The notes: generated by a model not told the origin, from the sequence alone. Positions 1-9,174 are shown, counted from the stretch's first letter. The stretch is DNA of 64,000 nucleotides from JACKAQ01 sp965227145 (GCA_965227145.1 OZ245730.1:2976001-3040000); one strand, 5' to 3'. A program made the numbers and translations.

Positions 1-670
1 CCCAATCGCTCATTTCGTGATACGAATCGAAGCCGTCCAGCCCGACGTTTTGCAGCACCATTTCCGGTGTTGTTTTGCCAAAAATGTCGGAGGCGTTGCG
101 CCAGTCGAGATAAAAGCGATAGCCGACTTTATCCGATTCCCAGCCCGGACCCTCGTATCGGATGAAAAATGAGTGATCGGTGTGCTCCGGCGGGACGCGC
201 AGCGATTGCACATTGCGAAATTCCCCGCCGATATATTTGCGGTTTTCGAAATGTCCGCCAAATTTATGGGCAATTTCCGCCTGCGTTCGTTTGGGATAAT
301 CGCGCATTTTTGCGCCTTTTTCCGCGAAAAACAGGGTGAGCTGATGGCGCTGGTTTGCGGTAAAATCCGCCAGCACGGCGATTGTTTCAGGATTGCCATC
401 GCCATCCGCATCGATTGCCTGACCGGGCAGCTCGGTTTTTCCGGCGAAAACCACAAATGCGCCGGGATTGAATGTCGGCTGCGCAGCCTTGATTTCCGCG
501 ATATCCAGATAAATCAACTCGTCCTGACGGGAAATCGCAGCGGGATTTTCCAACGCAATGTTCACCGATCCGGGATATTCCGATCGGATTTCCGCCGTAC
601 CGGCGGATTCGCTATTGCAGCCCCAAAACAGCACCGGCAGCAGCGCAAACAGGAGTGACAACTTTTTCAT
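1..670 (-). CDS. DUF4861-family lipoprotein, 3' part cut by window edge
   Basis: Reading leftward from an ATG at 668-670 the frame stays open to the window edge, giving about 223 residues. The N-terminus is a lipoprotein signal peptide with lipobox LPVLFWGC (Cys about 17), so the product should be membrane-anchored on the periplasmic or outer side. The stretch SFFIRYEGPGWESDKVGYRF followed by LDWRNASDIFGK is what I associate with DUF4861, a family found beside pectin-degradation genes in Bacteroidetes. It lies 25 bp downstream of the pectinesterase on the same strand, so the two are probably cotranscribed. A biochemical role is not established; an accessory role in pectin or uronide use is inferred from context. 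Confidence 0.75.
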   Translation of the reverse strand, partial: MKKLSLLFALLPVLFWGCNSESAGTAEIRSEYPGSVNIALENPAAISRQDELIYLDIAEIKAAQPTFNPGAFVVFAGKTELPGQAIDADGDGNPETIAVLADFTANQRHQLTLFFAEKGAKMRDYPKRTQAEIAHKFGGHFENRKYIGGEFRNVQSLRVPPEHTDHSFFIRYEGPGWESDKVGYRFYLDWRNASDIFGKTTPEMVLQNVGLDGFDSYHEMSDW

Positions 671-694
671 AATAAATATCCTTTTATGTGGGCG

Positions 695-1975
695 TTATTG
701 TTCAACTTTTGGAATAACGAACGATGCGCTAATGGAACGTTCCGTAATATATGCTGTGGATGCGATGACATCGCCGGAAACCAGCGCCATTTCTCCGGCG
801 AGATCAGCCGGTAAAATGGCTTCCGCAGAAACAAACGTTAATCTGTTGATATCCAGAAATCGCTGTTGAAAAATGCGAAACGGCTTTCCGGCGGCATTCT
901 CGAAAACCGGCGTGCCGCGAACACTGATGATTTCATCGAAAGTGAGAATCAGCGACGTACCGCGAATTTCCGCAGCCACAATGGTGATCGGCGCGCGGTT
1001 TTCCGGGTCCCATTTTCCGGCAAACGTCCACGCCGCTGTGATCATCTCCGGCGACGGACTGTCCGCTGCGGCGTGCAGATTATCCGCCAGCCAGCCAAAT
1101 GGTTCACCGGATTTTTGGCTGTTGTAAAAATAATTCCTGTCCGTAAAAAACGCCGGATTGTTGCGCAGCGTGTCCTCGGGATAGGTTTTTCGGAAAATCG
1201 GCTGATCCGCCATGTTTTCCGAAAAGCGGCAATCGAGCAAATAAAACTGGGCGTCGTAATGGTGCCGCCCCAACTGAAATCCCGGCACGCCGTCAAAATC
1301 GGAATTGCGGATCACCAATTTCTGTCCGGGATCGTAACCGCCGGCGTGCCAGAGCGCTGCCGTGGCTTTCACTTCGTAAAATTGCGAATCGCGGATAAAA
1401 CACCAGCCGCGCGGACAGACAAAATCCACCGCGCCCTCAAACCGGCAATTGGCGTGATAATACATCCCGTTTTTGTATTCCCACAGCGAAACCGTATCTG
1501 CACCTTTGCTGAGCACATTGCAATTTATGATGATGGTTCGCGTGCCTTTCCCGTACACCGCGAATGCGTGCGGACCGATTTCCGGCTGCGAATTTTCGAT
1601 GGTGAGATTATCCAGCACCACGTCATCGCCGTGAATGTTCACGACCGCCGGACCGATGCAATCCGTTTTCGCGTCCCAATCCGAACGCAACTGGCTGAAA
1701 CGGATAATTGTGCTGTCCCGGCTTTCGCCGCGCAACGTGATATAATTTTGGGAGATGCGGATTTTCTCCGGATACACCCCGTTTTTCACAAAAATGACCA
1801 CCCGCGGATAGGAAAATGCAGCGACTTTCGTCAGCGCTTCGGTAATCGTGCGCACATCGCCGTTGCCGGCGGCATCCACAACGAGATCCGCATGCCCGTT
1901 CGCCAGCAGCGGAATCGAAGTGAGCAAATTGAGTAAAAACAAAAAATTACGAAAGCGGCTTTTCATAGTTTTCAT
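695..1975 (-). CDS. Divergent pectinesterase (CE8-like), secreted
   Basis: 426 residues with an N-terminal signal peptide (about 1-26) followed by a right-handed beta-helix typical of pectin methylesterases, which hydrolyse methyl esters of polygalacturonate. The start LVVDAAGNGDVRTITEAL matches the family N-terminus. Likely catalytic residues are Asp160 (GADTVSLW), Asp184 (EGAVDFV) and Arg237 (QLGRHHY). The usual QDT reads ADT and the usual LGRPW reads LGRHH, so the site is divergent. The last about 95 residues form an extra beta-rich, Ig-like domain. A second in-frame ATG (1966) is possible; neither has a clear ribosome binding site. It sits between the pectate lyase and the DUF4861 gene, consistent with extracellular pectin breakdown. 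Confidence 0.85.
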   Translation of the reverse strand: MKTMKSRFRNFLFLLNLLTSIPLLANGHADLVVDAAGNGDVRTITEALTKVAAFSYPRVVIFVKNGVYPEKIRISQNYITLRGESRDSTIIRFSQLRSDWDAKTDCIGPAVVNIHGDDVVLDNLTIENSQPEIGPHAFAVYGKGTRTIIINCNVLSKGADTVSLWEYKNGMYYHANCRFEGAVDFVCPRGWCFIRDSQFYEVKATAALWHAGGYDPGQKLVIRNSDFDGVPGFQLGRHHYDAQFYLLDCRFSENMADQPIFRKTYPEDTLRNNPAFFTDRNYFYNSQKSGEPFGWLADNLHAAADSPSPEMITAAWTFAGKWDPENRAPITIVAAEIRGTSLILTFDEIISVRGTPVFENAAGKPFRIFQQRFLDINRLTFVSAEAILPADLAGEMALVSGDVIASTAYITERSISASFVIPKVEQ

Positions 1976-1999
1976 CGCGACTGATTTTTTGTGAAAAAA

Positions 2000-2028
2000 C
2001 CATACGCCCGTCGGAAACAGGCGTATGG
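2000..2028 (-). terminator. Rho-independent terminator after the pectate lyase
   Basis: A perfect 9-bp stem (CCATACGCC / GGCGTATGG, loop 2009-2019) lies just downstream of the pectate lyase stop at 2059. On the minus strand the stem is followed by a run of six T (1994-1999). It would separate the pectate lyase transcript from the pectinesterase gene, at least partly. Confidence 0.75.
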
Positions 2029-2058
2029 CTGTGTGAAAAATATTTTCTCAGGTTAATT

Positions 2059-5000
2059 CTATTTCATGAACATCATTTTTTTCGTTTGGGAAAAATCGCA
2101 GGTTTGGAGGCGATAAAAATAAATGCCCGAAGCAAATTCCCCGGTTTTGAAAACTACGCTGTGGCGTCCGGCGGGCAGTTGGTTGTCCACCAGCGTTGCG
2201 ACAAGCTGACCCAACATGTTGAAAATTTGCAAGGTTGCGTGCCCGGATTTAGGCATCTGGAATGCGATGGTCGTGCTCGGGTTGAACGGATTCGGGTAAT
2301 TCTGCGAGAGCGCGTAAGTTGTTGGCAGAGCTTGATTTGAATCGTCGTCATCGATGCTCAAAACCGGCTCATCGACAAACAAGCTATCCGGGATGATGCT
2401 TTCGCCGGGCGCGTAAACGCCGGTTGTATCGTAAATAAACCAGTCGAGATAGAAGCCGTAAGTGTTGCCATCGCTGCCATCGCCCCAGCGAATATCACTG
2501 GTGGAATTGAGCGAAGTTGTCGTTCCGCTGAGCAGCGGCGCAGGATGCTCGTCCACATACACCGTCGAAACCCCGTTTTGGTAGGTGATGCGATAGGTGT
2601 GCCAGCCATCCGCGTTATTTGGCAACGTTGCGGTGACGTCCGCGCGATCCAGTTCAACAACGCCGCCGGGCAGCACGAACAGCCGTTCGCGCAAAATACC
2701 GTCGCGATATTCCACTTCGATGGTGCGTTGGTAAAGGGTCGCGTCAATCGGTTTCATGCGGAACGCGATGGTTGCGCCCTGATCCGGCTTGATGCCCCAA
2801 TCGTTGCCAAACATGATCCGGTTCGCATCCGGCGTGATAAACTGCAGCAGTTTGTTCCCGGCGATATCAGGGTCATCGATCACCCAAACGGTGGTATCGG
2901 GCGGATTCACTTCGTTTTCCGGCAGATAGGCGGGATCGTTTTCCTGCGGCAAAACGCCGGCATCGTAAACCATCCATTTGTCGGCTGCGGGCGGCGGATC
3001 GTCCACAAACAGACCTTCGGGAATATCCTTTTCGCCGGGCGCGTAAACGCCGGAAGTGTCAAAAATGAACCAGTCGAGATAAAATCCATAGGTGTTCCCG
3101 TCGCTGCCATCGCCCCAACGCAGATCGTTGGTGGAATTGGCGGAGGCGGTCACACCGCTCAAAAACGGCACCGGCTGCTCATCGAGATAAACGGTTGATG
3201 ACCCGTTTTGGAAGGTGATGCGGTAAGTGTGCCAGCCATCTGTGCGATACGCCAGTGGCGCGGAAACGTCCGCACGATCGAGTTCAACCTGACCGTCGGG
3301 CAGAACGAAGAGCCGTTCGCGGAGCACGTTATGGCGATATTCGACCTCGAAAACGCGATCGTAAACGGTTGCATCAACAGGCTTTACGCGAAATGCCATC
3401 GTTGCGCCTTTTTCCGCAGCCATCGCCCAATCGATGCCATACATGATGCGGTTTGCTCCCGGCGTGATAAATTCGAGCAGTTTGTTGCCGGGAATTTCCG
3501 GATCATCGACCACTCGCGCGGTGGTGTCCGGCGGCGTCACGGTATTTTCTTCGAGAAACGGCGGATCATTTTCTGCCGGCAGCACGCTGGCATCGTAAAT
3601 TGCCCATGGCGCGGGCTGCGGCGGCACGCGATCGACATGCAGCCCGTCGGGAATATTGCTTTCGCCGGGCGAATATGTGCCGGTCGTGTCAAACACAATC
3701 CAGTCGAGATAAAATCCGTAGGTGTTACCGTCGCTGCCGTCGCCGAAACGCAGATCGTTGGTGCTGTTTGCCGAGGCAGTTATTCCGCTCAAAAACGGCA
3801 CGGGTTCTTCGTCCACATAAACGGTCGATGTCCCGTTTTGATAGGTGATGCGATAGGTGTGCCAACCATCGGTTTCGGATGGCAACTGCGCAGTGACGTC
3901 CGCGCGATCGAGTTCCACAACGCCGCCGGGCAGCAGGAACAGCCGTTCACGGAGCGCGCCGTCGCGATATTCTACCTCAAATATGCGATCGTAAGCCATT
4001 GGATCGATTGGCTTTACGCGAAATGCAACGGTCGCGCCGTCCACCGGATTCATGTTCCAGTCGAGCCCGTACATGATCCGGTTCGCGCCGGGCGTTTTGA
4101 ATTCGAGCAATTTGTTGCCGGGAATTTCCGGGTCATCGACCACCCAAACGGTTGTGTCCGGCGGCGTGACCACATTATCTTCGAGATACGGCGGAAGGTT
4201 GTCAGCAGGCAACACACTGGCATCGTACACCTGCCATTGCTGCCCGGGACTGACAAATCCGGCTCTGCCCGCGCCAGCCTGGACAATTGCGGGCACATCG
4301 GCGGTTGCATCCGGCGTGAACGCATACGGCGGTTCGGGCACATCGCCGCGGGTTTCCGGCGCGTTGACGCAGTTGTCAAAAATATTGTTGCGTTCCGCCA
4401 AATCGCCCTGCGCAGAAACGCCGACATTCACTAACGTCGGGTTATCGACGTTCAAAAAGTAGTTGCTTTCCACCAGCACATTGGCGTCCATCGTGGAGCC
4501 GACGCCATAATTATTGCCAACATAATAATTGTTGTAAATATGCGCCAACGCCGAAAATCGCACTCGCGGGTGACGCTGAACCGTGTCATTGAACCAATTG
4601 TGATGATAGGTCACATGGAATTTCCCGGAATCCTGCGCGGCGTTGTTGTCGTCATGCCCGATCAAGCTGGTTTTATCGTGATTGCTGAACGTGTTCCACG
4701 AAACCGTGACATAATCCGAACCGCGTTTGATATCCAGCAGCCCGTCGAACGAACTGCGCAAATCGCAATGATCAACCCAAATATGGTGCGATCCTTCCTG
4801 AATATTGATCGCGTCATCGTTGCTGTTTTCGATGAGCAAGTTGCGGAGGATGATGTTCGAAACACTCGACAAATTCAACCCGCTGCCGGTGATAACGCCT
4901 TTATCCGCAACGCCGATAACCGTTTTATTGGAGCGAAACGGCGCCATGCTGGCCAGCTCGATCGTATCTGCCACGTGGATGATAAACGGTTCCGTACGGA

Positions 5001-5220
5001 AAATGTAATCGAGAAAATCCGCTGTGGTGGTTACGGTTACGGCAGTGCCGCCCGCGCCGCCGGTGGTGCCGTTTTGCCCCAGCGCATTTTCTGCGGCGAA
5101 TCCGTCCGGATGGTTGCCTTGCGCAAAAACCGCGCTCCATAAAAACAACGATGCCACTCCCAAAAACACAACTCCTGATGCCTTACTTCGGAAAAATGCC
5201 AACATGATCATTTTCCTCAT
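2059..5220 (-). CDS. Secreted modular pectate lyase (PL1) with three repeat modules and T9SS sorting domain
   Basis: 1053 residues. A signal peptide (about 1-34) leads into a PL1 pectate lyase domain (about 35-300), a calcium-dependent beta-eliminating enzyme on polygalacturonate. Visible family motifs are HHIWVDHCDLR (145-155), VSWNTFSNHDKT (173-184) and VQRHPRVRF (214-222), whose Arg is the expected catalytic base. Three about 210-residue repeats follow (about 327-955), each beginning with W-x-x-YDA and containing an LWDG-free beta-sandwich pattern with a GDGSDGNTYGFYLDW motif. The last about 85 residues carry YALSQNYPNPFNPSTTIAF and end in KKMMFMK, a Por/type IX secretion sorting domain. 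Three ATGs compete for the start; GAGGA at 5214-5218 is best spaced for the third (5205), so the first ten bases may be leader. Confidence 0.92.
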   Translation of the reverse strand: MRKMIMLAFFRSKASGVVFLGVASLFLWSAVFAQGNHPDGFAAENALGQNGTTGGAGGTAVTVTTTADFLDYIFRTEPFIIHVADTIELASMAPFRSNKTVIGVADKGVITGSGLNLSSVSNIILRNLLIENSNDDAINIQEGSHHIWVDHCDLRSSFDGLLDIKRGSDYVTVSWNTFSNHDKTSLIGHDDNNAAQDSGKFHVTYHHNWFNDTVQRHPRVRFSALAHIYNNYYVGNNYGVGSTMDANVLVESNYFLNVDNPTLVNVGVSAQGDLAERNNIFDNCVNAPETRGDVPEPPYAFTPDATADVPAIVQAGAGRAGFVSPGQQWQVYDASVLPADNLPPYLEDNVVTPPDTTVWVVDDPEIPGNKLLEFKTPGANRIMYGLDWNMNPVDGATVAFRVKPIDPMAYDRIFEVEYRDGALRERLFLLPGGVVELDRADVTAQLPSETDGWHTYRITYQNGTSTVYVDEEPVPFLSGITASANSTNDLRFGDGSDGNTYGFYLDWIVFDTTGTYSPGESNIPDGLHVDRVPPQPAPWAIYDASVLPAENDPPFLEENTVTPPDTTARVVDDPEIPGNKLLEFITPGANRIMYGIDWAMAAEKGATMAFRVKPVDATVYDRVFEVEYRHNVLRERLFVLPDGQVELDRADVSAPLAYRTDGWHTYRITFQNGSSTVYLDEQPVPFLSGVTASANSTNDLRWGDGSDGNTYGFYLDWFIFDTSGVYAPGEKDIPEGLFVDDPPPAADKWMVYDAGVLPQENDPAYLPENEVNPPDTTVWVIDDPDIAGNKLLQFITPDANRIMFGNDWGIKPDQGATIAFRMKPIDATLYQRTIEVEYRDGILRERLFVLPGGVVELDRADVTATLPNNADGWHTYRITYQNGVSTVYVDEHPAPLLSGTTTSLNSTSDIRWGDGSDGNTYGFYLDWFIYDTTGVYAPGESIIPDSLFVDEPVLSIDDDDSNQALPTTYALSQNYPNPFNPSTTIAFQMPKSGHATLQIFNMLGQLVATLVDNQLPAGRHSVVFKTGEFASGIYFYRLQTCDFSQTKKMMFMK
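2350..4239 (-). repeat. Three tandem 630-bp coding repeats in the pectate lyase gene
   Basis: The landmark CATCGTA (codons for the YDA motif) recurs at 2961, 3591 and 4221, exactly 630 bp apart, so each unit encodes 210 residues. The units differ by many scattered substitutions but no visible indels. They are probably carbohydrate-binding or LamG-like beta-sandwich modules; I do not recognise the family with certainty. Confidence 0.85.
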
Positions 5221-5589
5221 TTTTTGTTGGACAATTGAACTGGTTTACCGATTGGACGACACGGGCGCGGATGATAACCTGATGCAGGATATTTCAGTTG
5301 CAGAAATTCACGTCGCGCGATAAAATGGTAACCATTCACCCCATACAATAAAAGTGGTTAACTGTCAAAAACTGTTAACAACACTGGAAAAATTAGCCTT
5401 TAAAGTGTTGATATTAAATTATTTAAGTATGACAGTTTGAACAGGTTGACATTCCGTAACACGGCGGCAATTTTACGGACAATTTCAGCATACGGGAATG
5501 GGAAACACTGCCGTTTCCGGCGAGGGGAAAAATGACCGCATGCGCGATGAGCTTGGAAAGCACTCAAAAATTTTGTAAAATCACGCCGT
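5221..5589. other. Intergenic region between divergent pectate lyase and unknown gene
   Basis: No gene is apparent. It holds the likely minus-strand promoter of the pectate lyase (5340-5368). Around it are two copies of GTTAAC (5357-5362 and 5373-5378) and the near-palindrome ATGGTAACCAT (5325-5335), which could be operator sites. A weak plus-strand promoter (TTGACA 5446-5451, AATTTT 5469-5474) could serve the gene at 5590. Confidence 0.6.
5340..5368 (-). promoter_or_regulatory. Sigma-70 promoter for the pectate lyase
   Basis: Read on the minus strand: -35 TTGACA (5368-5363), 17-bp spacer, -10 TATGGG (5345-5340). The start codon lies about 110 bases further on. The -35 box is perfect and the spacing ideal; the -10 box is only fair. 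Confidence 0.5.
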
Positions 5590-6120
5590 ATGCGAACCGT
5601 CATTTCACTATTGTTGCTGTTCCTGCTGTTTCAGCCATCGGCGTATGTGGCGTTTTTTAAATTGCAACAGCATCACATCCGCAAAGAAATCAAACAGAAA
5701 ATCAAACGCGGCGTTCCCGATGACGAACTGGTGTTGCTGAAAATTGCCAAAAATTCCGACATCGCATCGGACAATTTTTTCCGGCTGATGTTCGAAAATG
5801 AAATCCGGCTGGACGGGCATATGTACGACATTGTCCGGCAGGAAGATCGCGGCGACACAACCTGGTATTTTTGCATCCTCGATGACAAAGAAACCGGGCT
5901 TTTCGCCAATCTGGATGACTGGGTAAAACGCGAATTCGATAAACATCCCGATCGCAAAAATAACAATGACCGGCGATTGCAATCGCTGAGCCTGTGGTTT
6001 TTCGGGCAAACCGGTGATGACCGTTTGGTCAAACCACATTTTTCGATTGCAGACCATCCGTATGTTTTCCGGTCAAAAACCTGGTTTTCCCAACCCTCTC
6101 CCCCACCGCCCAAAAGTTAA
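5590..6120 (+). CDS. Unknown secreted or membrane-anchored protein
   Basis: 176 residues that I do not recognise. An N-terminal hydrophobic segment (about 3-22) looks like a signal peptide or anchor; the rest is charged and soluble, with a proline-rich tail (SQPSPPPPKS). No ribosome binding site is obvious before the ATG. It precedes the TonB receptor by 177 bp on the same strand. Codon use and the consistent reading frame favour a real gene, but the opposite strand is also open here, so confidence is moderate. Confidence 0.6.
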   Translation: MRTVISLLLLFLLFQPSAYVAFFKLQQHHIRKEIKQKIKRGVPDDELVLLKIAKNSDIASDNFFRLMFENEIRLDGHMYDIVRQEDRGDTTWYFCILDDKETGLFANLDDWVKREFDKHPDRKNNNDRRLQSLSLWFFGQTGDDRLVKPHFSIADHPYVFRSKTWFSQPSPPPPKS

Positions 6121-6297
6121 CCCGCACAATTTCAAAATTTGCAGCGATTACCGGTAGATTTTTCAACCGCGCTGCATATTCGATATTTTTGCCGATGCGG
6201 TAATTAAACACCTGCGTACGCGCGTTATTTTCGCGCCTGTGGCATTACCGCAACCGGAATTTTACAACCGAATCAACATCCATTCGAGGTTAACAGA

Positions 6298-8709
6298 ATG
6301 AGATACAGGATATTTTTATATCTTTTTATTGCGACAGTTACATCAATTGCCGGCGCGCAGACACTCACTATTCGGGATAAACTTACCGGCGAACCGTTGG
6401 AGCAGGTAACCATTTATTCCGAAAAACCGAACGCTGCGACGGTTACGGATAACCGCGGTCACGCTGAAATTTCCGCTTTCAAAACTGCCGCGAACATCCT
6501 GATTGAGCGGGTCGGGTATCGCCCGGTTGCGCTCAGCTACGAACAGCTTGCGGAAATCGGGTTTAAATTACAATTGGAACAGGCTCCGTTTTCGATGGGC
6601 GAGGTAGTCGTTTCCGCATCTCGGTGGGCGCAGGAAAAGCGCGATATCCCTACAAAAGTCATCAGCATCCGCCCGGCGGATATGAAGCTGCAAAATCCCC
6701 AAACGGCAGCGGATTTGCTGAGTACTTCCGGCGAAGTGTTTGTCCAAAAAAGCCAGCTTGGCGGCGGCAGCCCGATGATCCGCGGCTTCGCCACCAATCG
6801 CGTCCTGATTGCAGTGGACGGCGTGCGGATGAACACCGCCATTTTTCGCAGCGGTAATTTGCAGAACGTGATTTCGCTCGATCCGTTTGCGACGCAAAGA
6901 ACCGAGATCACTTTCGGTCCGGGATCGGTGATTTACGGCAGCGATGCGATCAGCGCGGTGATGGGTTTTTACACACTTTCGCCGCTGTTCGCCAGCAACG
7001 GGAAAACGCATGTCACCGGGAATGCGGCGATGCGCACATCCAGCGCAAATTTCGAGAAAACGGGACATGCGGATATCGCCTTCGGCGGGAAAAAATGGGC
7101 GTTTTTGACCAGCGCAACCGTCACAGATTACAACGATCAGCGAATGGGCAGCAACGGGCCGGATGAATATTTGCGCCGCGAATATGTTGCAACTATCGCT
7201 GGACGGGATAGCACGATCGCCAATCCCGATCCGGAAAAGCAGGTCTCAACCGGATTCCGGCAGCTCAACCTGATGCAAAAAATCCGCTTCAAACCTGCCG
7301 AAAATTGGGATTTAAATCTGGGGATTCACTATTCCGGCACATCCGATTATCCGCGATATGACCGGTTGCTACGCTATCGCGGCGACAATCTGCGCTCCGC
7401 GGAGTGGTATTACGGCCCGCAAATCTGGTCAATGAATGCGCTGAATATTCTGCACAGCGGCAGCAATCGCTGGTACGACAATTTCAGCGCGACAGCGGCG
7501 TATCATTTTTTTAAAGAGAGCCGGCACGACCGCGATTTTCGGAGTACCGAACGGCTGCACCGCACAGAAACGGTGGATGTTTTCACCGCCAATCTCGATT
7601 TCGAAAAAGGCTGGAAACAACGCCATTTGTTGTTTTACGGAGTGGAGGCGGTGTTCAACACTGTCGGTTCCACCGGCGAGGACGAGGACATTTCCACCGG
7701 TGTCCGCCAGCCCGGACCATCGCGATATCCGGACGGCGCGAAATGGCATTCGTATGCGGCGTATCTCAATTACCGGCTAAAAGCCAGCCGGAAAGTGACG
7801 CTTCAGGCCGGCACGCGGTTCAATGTTGTGACGCTGGATGCCACGTTCGATACCACATTTTACCCCTTCCCGTTCACAACCGCCGAAACGGAAAACGGCG
7901 CGGTAATCGGCAGTTTTGGCGCGGCGTACAAACCCGCGGATGATTGGCAATTCAACGCCAATTTGTCAACCGGTTTCCGCGCCCCGAATGTGGATGATGT
8001 CGGCAAAATTTTCGATTCCGAACCCGGTGCGGTGGTTGTGCCCAATCCCGGTCTGGAACCGGAATATGCCTACAATGCCGAATTGGGAATCAGCAAAATT
8101 TTCGGTGATGTTGTCAAATTGGACGTCGCCGGATATTACACCTTGCTGAACAACGCCATGGTGCGGCGCGATTTCACGCTGAACGGGCAGGACAGCATCG
8201 TGTACGACGGCGAGCTGAGCCGCGTTTTTGCGCTGCAAAATGCAGCCGAAGCCACCGTTCGAGGTGTGGAATTGGGAGTGGAACTGCGACTGCCCGGCGG
8301 AGTGGATCTGCTCTCGCGATTCAGTTACCAGCGCGGCGAGGAAGAGCTCGACGATGGCAGCACAGCGCCGTTACGGCACGCAGCGCCGTGGTTTGGCGCA
8401 ACACACCTCACTTACAGCCGCAGCCGTTTGAAAGCGGATCTATACGCCATTTACAATGGCGAAATCGCTTATGACGATTTGGCGCCGGAGGAACAATCGA
8501 AAGATTATATTTACGCCATCGACGATAACGGCAACCCGTTTTCACCGGGATGGTTTACCCTGAACCTGAAATCCGTCATTCAGCTCAACGATGCGTTGAA
8601 ACTGAGCGCCGGAGTGGAAAATATTCTCGATAAGCGCTATCGCCCGTATTCATCGGGAATAGTTGCTGCCGGGCGCAATTTTATTGCGGCGATGTATTTC
8701 ACATTTTAA
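6298..8709 (+). CDS. TonB-dependent outer-membrane receptor, heme/hemoglobin-receptor-like
   Basis: 803 residues. A signal peptide ends near AGAQ (20), followed by a carboxypeptidase-regulatory-like beta domain (about 22-95), a plug domain (about 110-230; MIRGFATNRVLIAVDGVRMN) and a C-terminal 22-strand barrel ending in the aromatic terminus AAMYFTF. FRAP (560-563) and NPGL (583-586) match the FRAP and NPxL boxes of heme and hemoglobin receptors such as HmuR, so iron or heme uptake is the best guess. No ExbB/ExbD/TonB gene lies nearby. A strong terminator follows, so it is transcribed apart from the arsenic operon. Confidence 0.9.
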   Translation: MRYRIFLYLFIATVTSIAGAQTLTIRDKLTGEPLEQVTIYSEKPNAATVTDNRGHAEISAFKTAANILIERVGYRPVALSYEQLAEIGFKLQLEQAPFSMGEVVVSASRWAQEKRDIPTKVISIRPADMKLQNPQTAADLLSTSGEVFVQKSQLGGGSPMIRGFATNRVLIAVDGVRMNTAIFRSGNLQNVISLDPFATQRTEITFGPGSVIYGSDAISAVMGFYTLSPLFASNGKTHVTGNAAMRTSSANFEKTGHADIAFGGKKWAFLTSATVTDYNDQRMGSNGPDEYLRREYVATIAGRDSTIANPDPEKQVSTGFRQLNLMQKIRFKPAENWDLNLGIHYSGTSDYPRYDRLLRYRGDNLRSAEWYYGPQIWSMNALNILHSGSNRWYDNFSATAAYHFFKESRHDRDFRSTERLHRTETVDVFTANLDFEKGWKQRHLLFYGVEAVFNTVGSTGEDEDISTGVRQPGPSRYPDGAKWHSYAAYLNYRLKASRKVTLQAGTRFNVVTLDATFDTTFYPFPFTTAETENGAVIGSFGAAYKPADDWQFNANLSTGFRAPNVDDVGKIFDSEPGAVVVPNPGLEPEYAYNAELGISKIFGDVVKLDVAGYYTLLNNAMVRRDFTLNGQDSIVYDGELSRVFALQNAAEATVRGVELGVELRLPGGVDLLSRFSYQRGEEELDDGSTAPLRHAAPWFGATHLTYSRSRLKADLYAIYNGEIAYDDLAPEEQSKDYIYAIDDNGNPFSPGWFTLNLKSVIQLNDALKLSAGVENILDKRYRPYSSGIVAAGRNFIAAMYFTF

Positions 8710-8715
8710 GCAAAA

Positions 8716-8750
8716 GGTGTGCGGAGATTCTACTTCGCACACCCTTTTTT
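8716..8750 (+). terminator. Rho-independent terminator after the TonB receptor
   Basis: Stem GGTGTGCG (8716-8723) / CGCACACC (8736-8743) with a 12-base loop, then C and seven T. It ends the receptor transcript 8 bp after its stop codon and insulates the arsR promoter. Confidence 0.88.
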
Positions 8751-8772
8751 TCAAAAAAATCTCAATCAAATA

Positions 8773-8801
8773 TTGACTGTTAACAATTTCATTTTTACAT
8801 T
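8773..8801 (+). promoter_or_regulatory. Sigma-70 promoter of the arsenic operon
   Basis: -35 TTGACT (8773-8778), 17-bp spacer, -10 TACATT (8796-8801), 28 bases before the arsR start codon. Confidence 0.7.
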
Positions 8802-8819
8802 TCGCCAGTTATCGAAATG
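8798..8819 (+). promoter_or_regulatory. Candidate ArsR operator
   Basis: Perfect inverted repeat CATTTCG (8798-8804) / CGAAATG (8813-8819), 8-base spacer, overlapping the -10 box and the expected transcription start. A dimeric ArsR bound here would block the polymerase. The site is seen; its use by the adjacent ArsR is inferred. Confidence 0.55.
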
Positions 8820-8829
8820 AGGTGATAAA

Positions 8830-9174
8830 ATGCGCGAATTGACCAAAATATTTAAAGCACTATCCGACTCAAACCGGCTGCGGATTCTCAAAATGCTCGA
8901 GATCCGGGCGTTGTGCGTTTGCGAAATCACCGAAATATTGCAGCTTGCGCCATCAACCGTTTCCAAACATCTGGCTATTTTGCGCGATGCGAATCTCATT
9001 ACCGACAGCAAAGAGGGCAAATGGGTAAATTATGCCCTGAACACAGCGGAACGAACGGATTACGTTGCTGATTTGCTGCCGATTTTAGCCGGTTGGCTCC
9101 CCGATGACAGCACGATTGAAGCTGATGCCCAAAAAGTAAGGTCTGTTGATCGTTTCAAACTTTGCGGCGTCTGA
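8830..9174 (+). CDS. arsR: ArsR-family metal/metalloid-responsive repressor
   Basis: 114 residues, full length for the family. A winged helix-turn-helix includes LQLAPSTVSKHLAILRDANL (about 41-60). The ALCVCEI segment (about 28-34) places two cysteines at the start of a helix like the ELCVCD As(III) site of classical ArsR, and another Cys is near the C-terminus (KLCGV). It should repress its own operon and release DNA when it binds arsenite. A GAGGTG ribosome binding site precedes the ATG. First gene of the operon, with its promoter and a likely operator directly upstream. Confidence 0.92.
   Translation: MRELTKIFKALSDSNRLRILKMLEIRALCVCEITEILQLAPSTVSKHLAILRDANLITDSKEGKWVNYALNTAERTDYVADLLPILAGWLPDDSTIEADAQKVRSVDRFKLCGV

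Noticed and set aside
866..1936. Long plus-strand frame opposite the pectinesterase
   Set aside because: Basic, His/Arg-rich translation without motifs; a shadow of the strongly supported minus-strand gene.
3208..4434. Long plus-strand frame opposite the pectate lyase
   Set aside because: It mirrors the 630-bp repeats and has no recognisable domain; the minus strand has clear PL1 and repeat modules.
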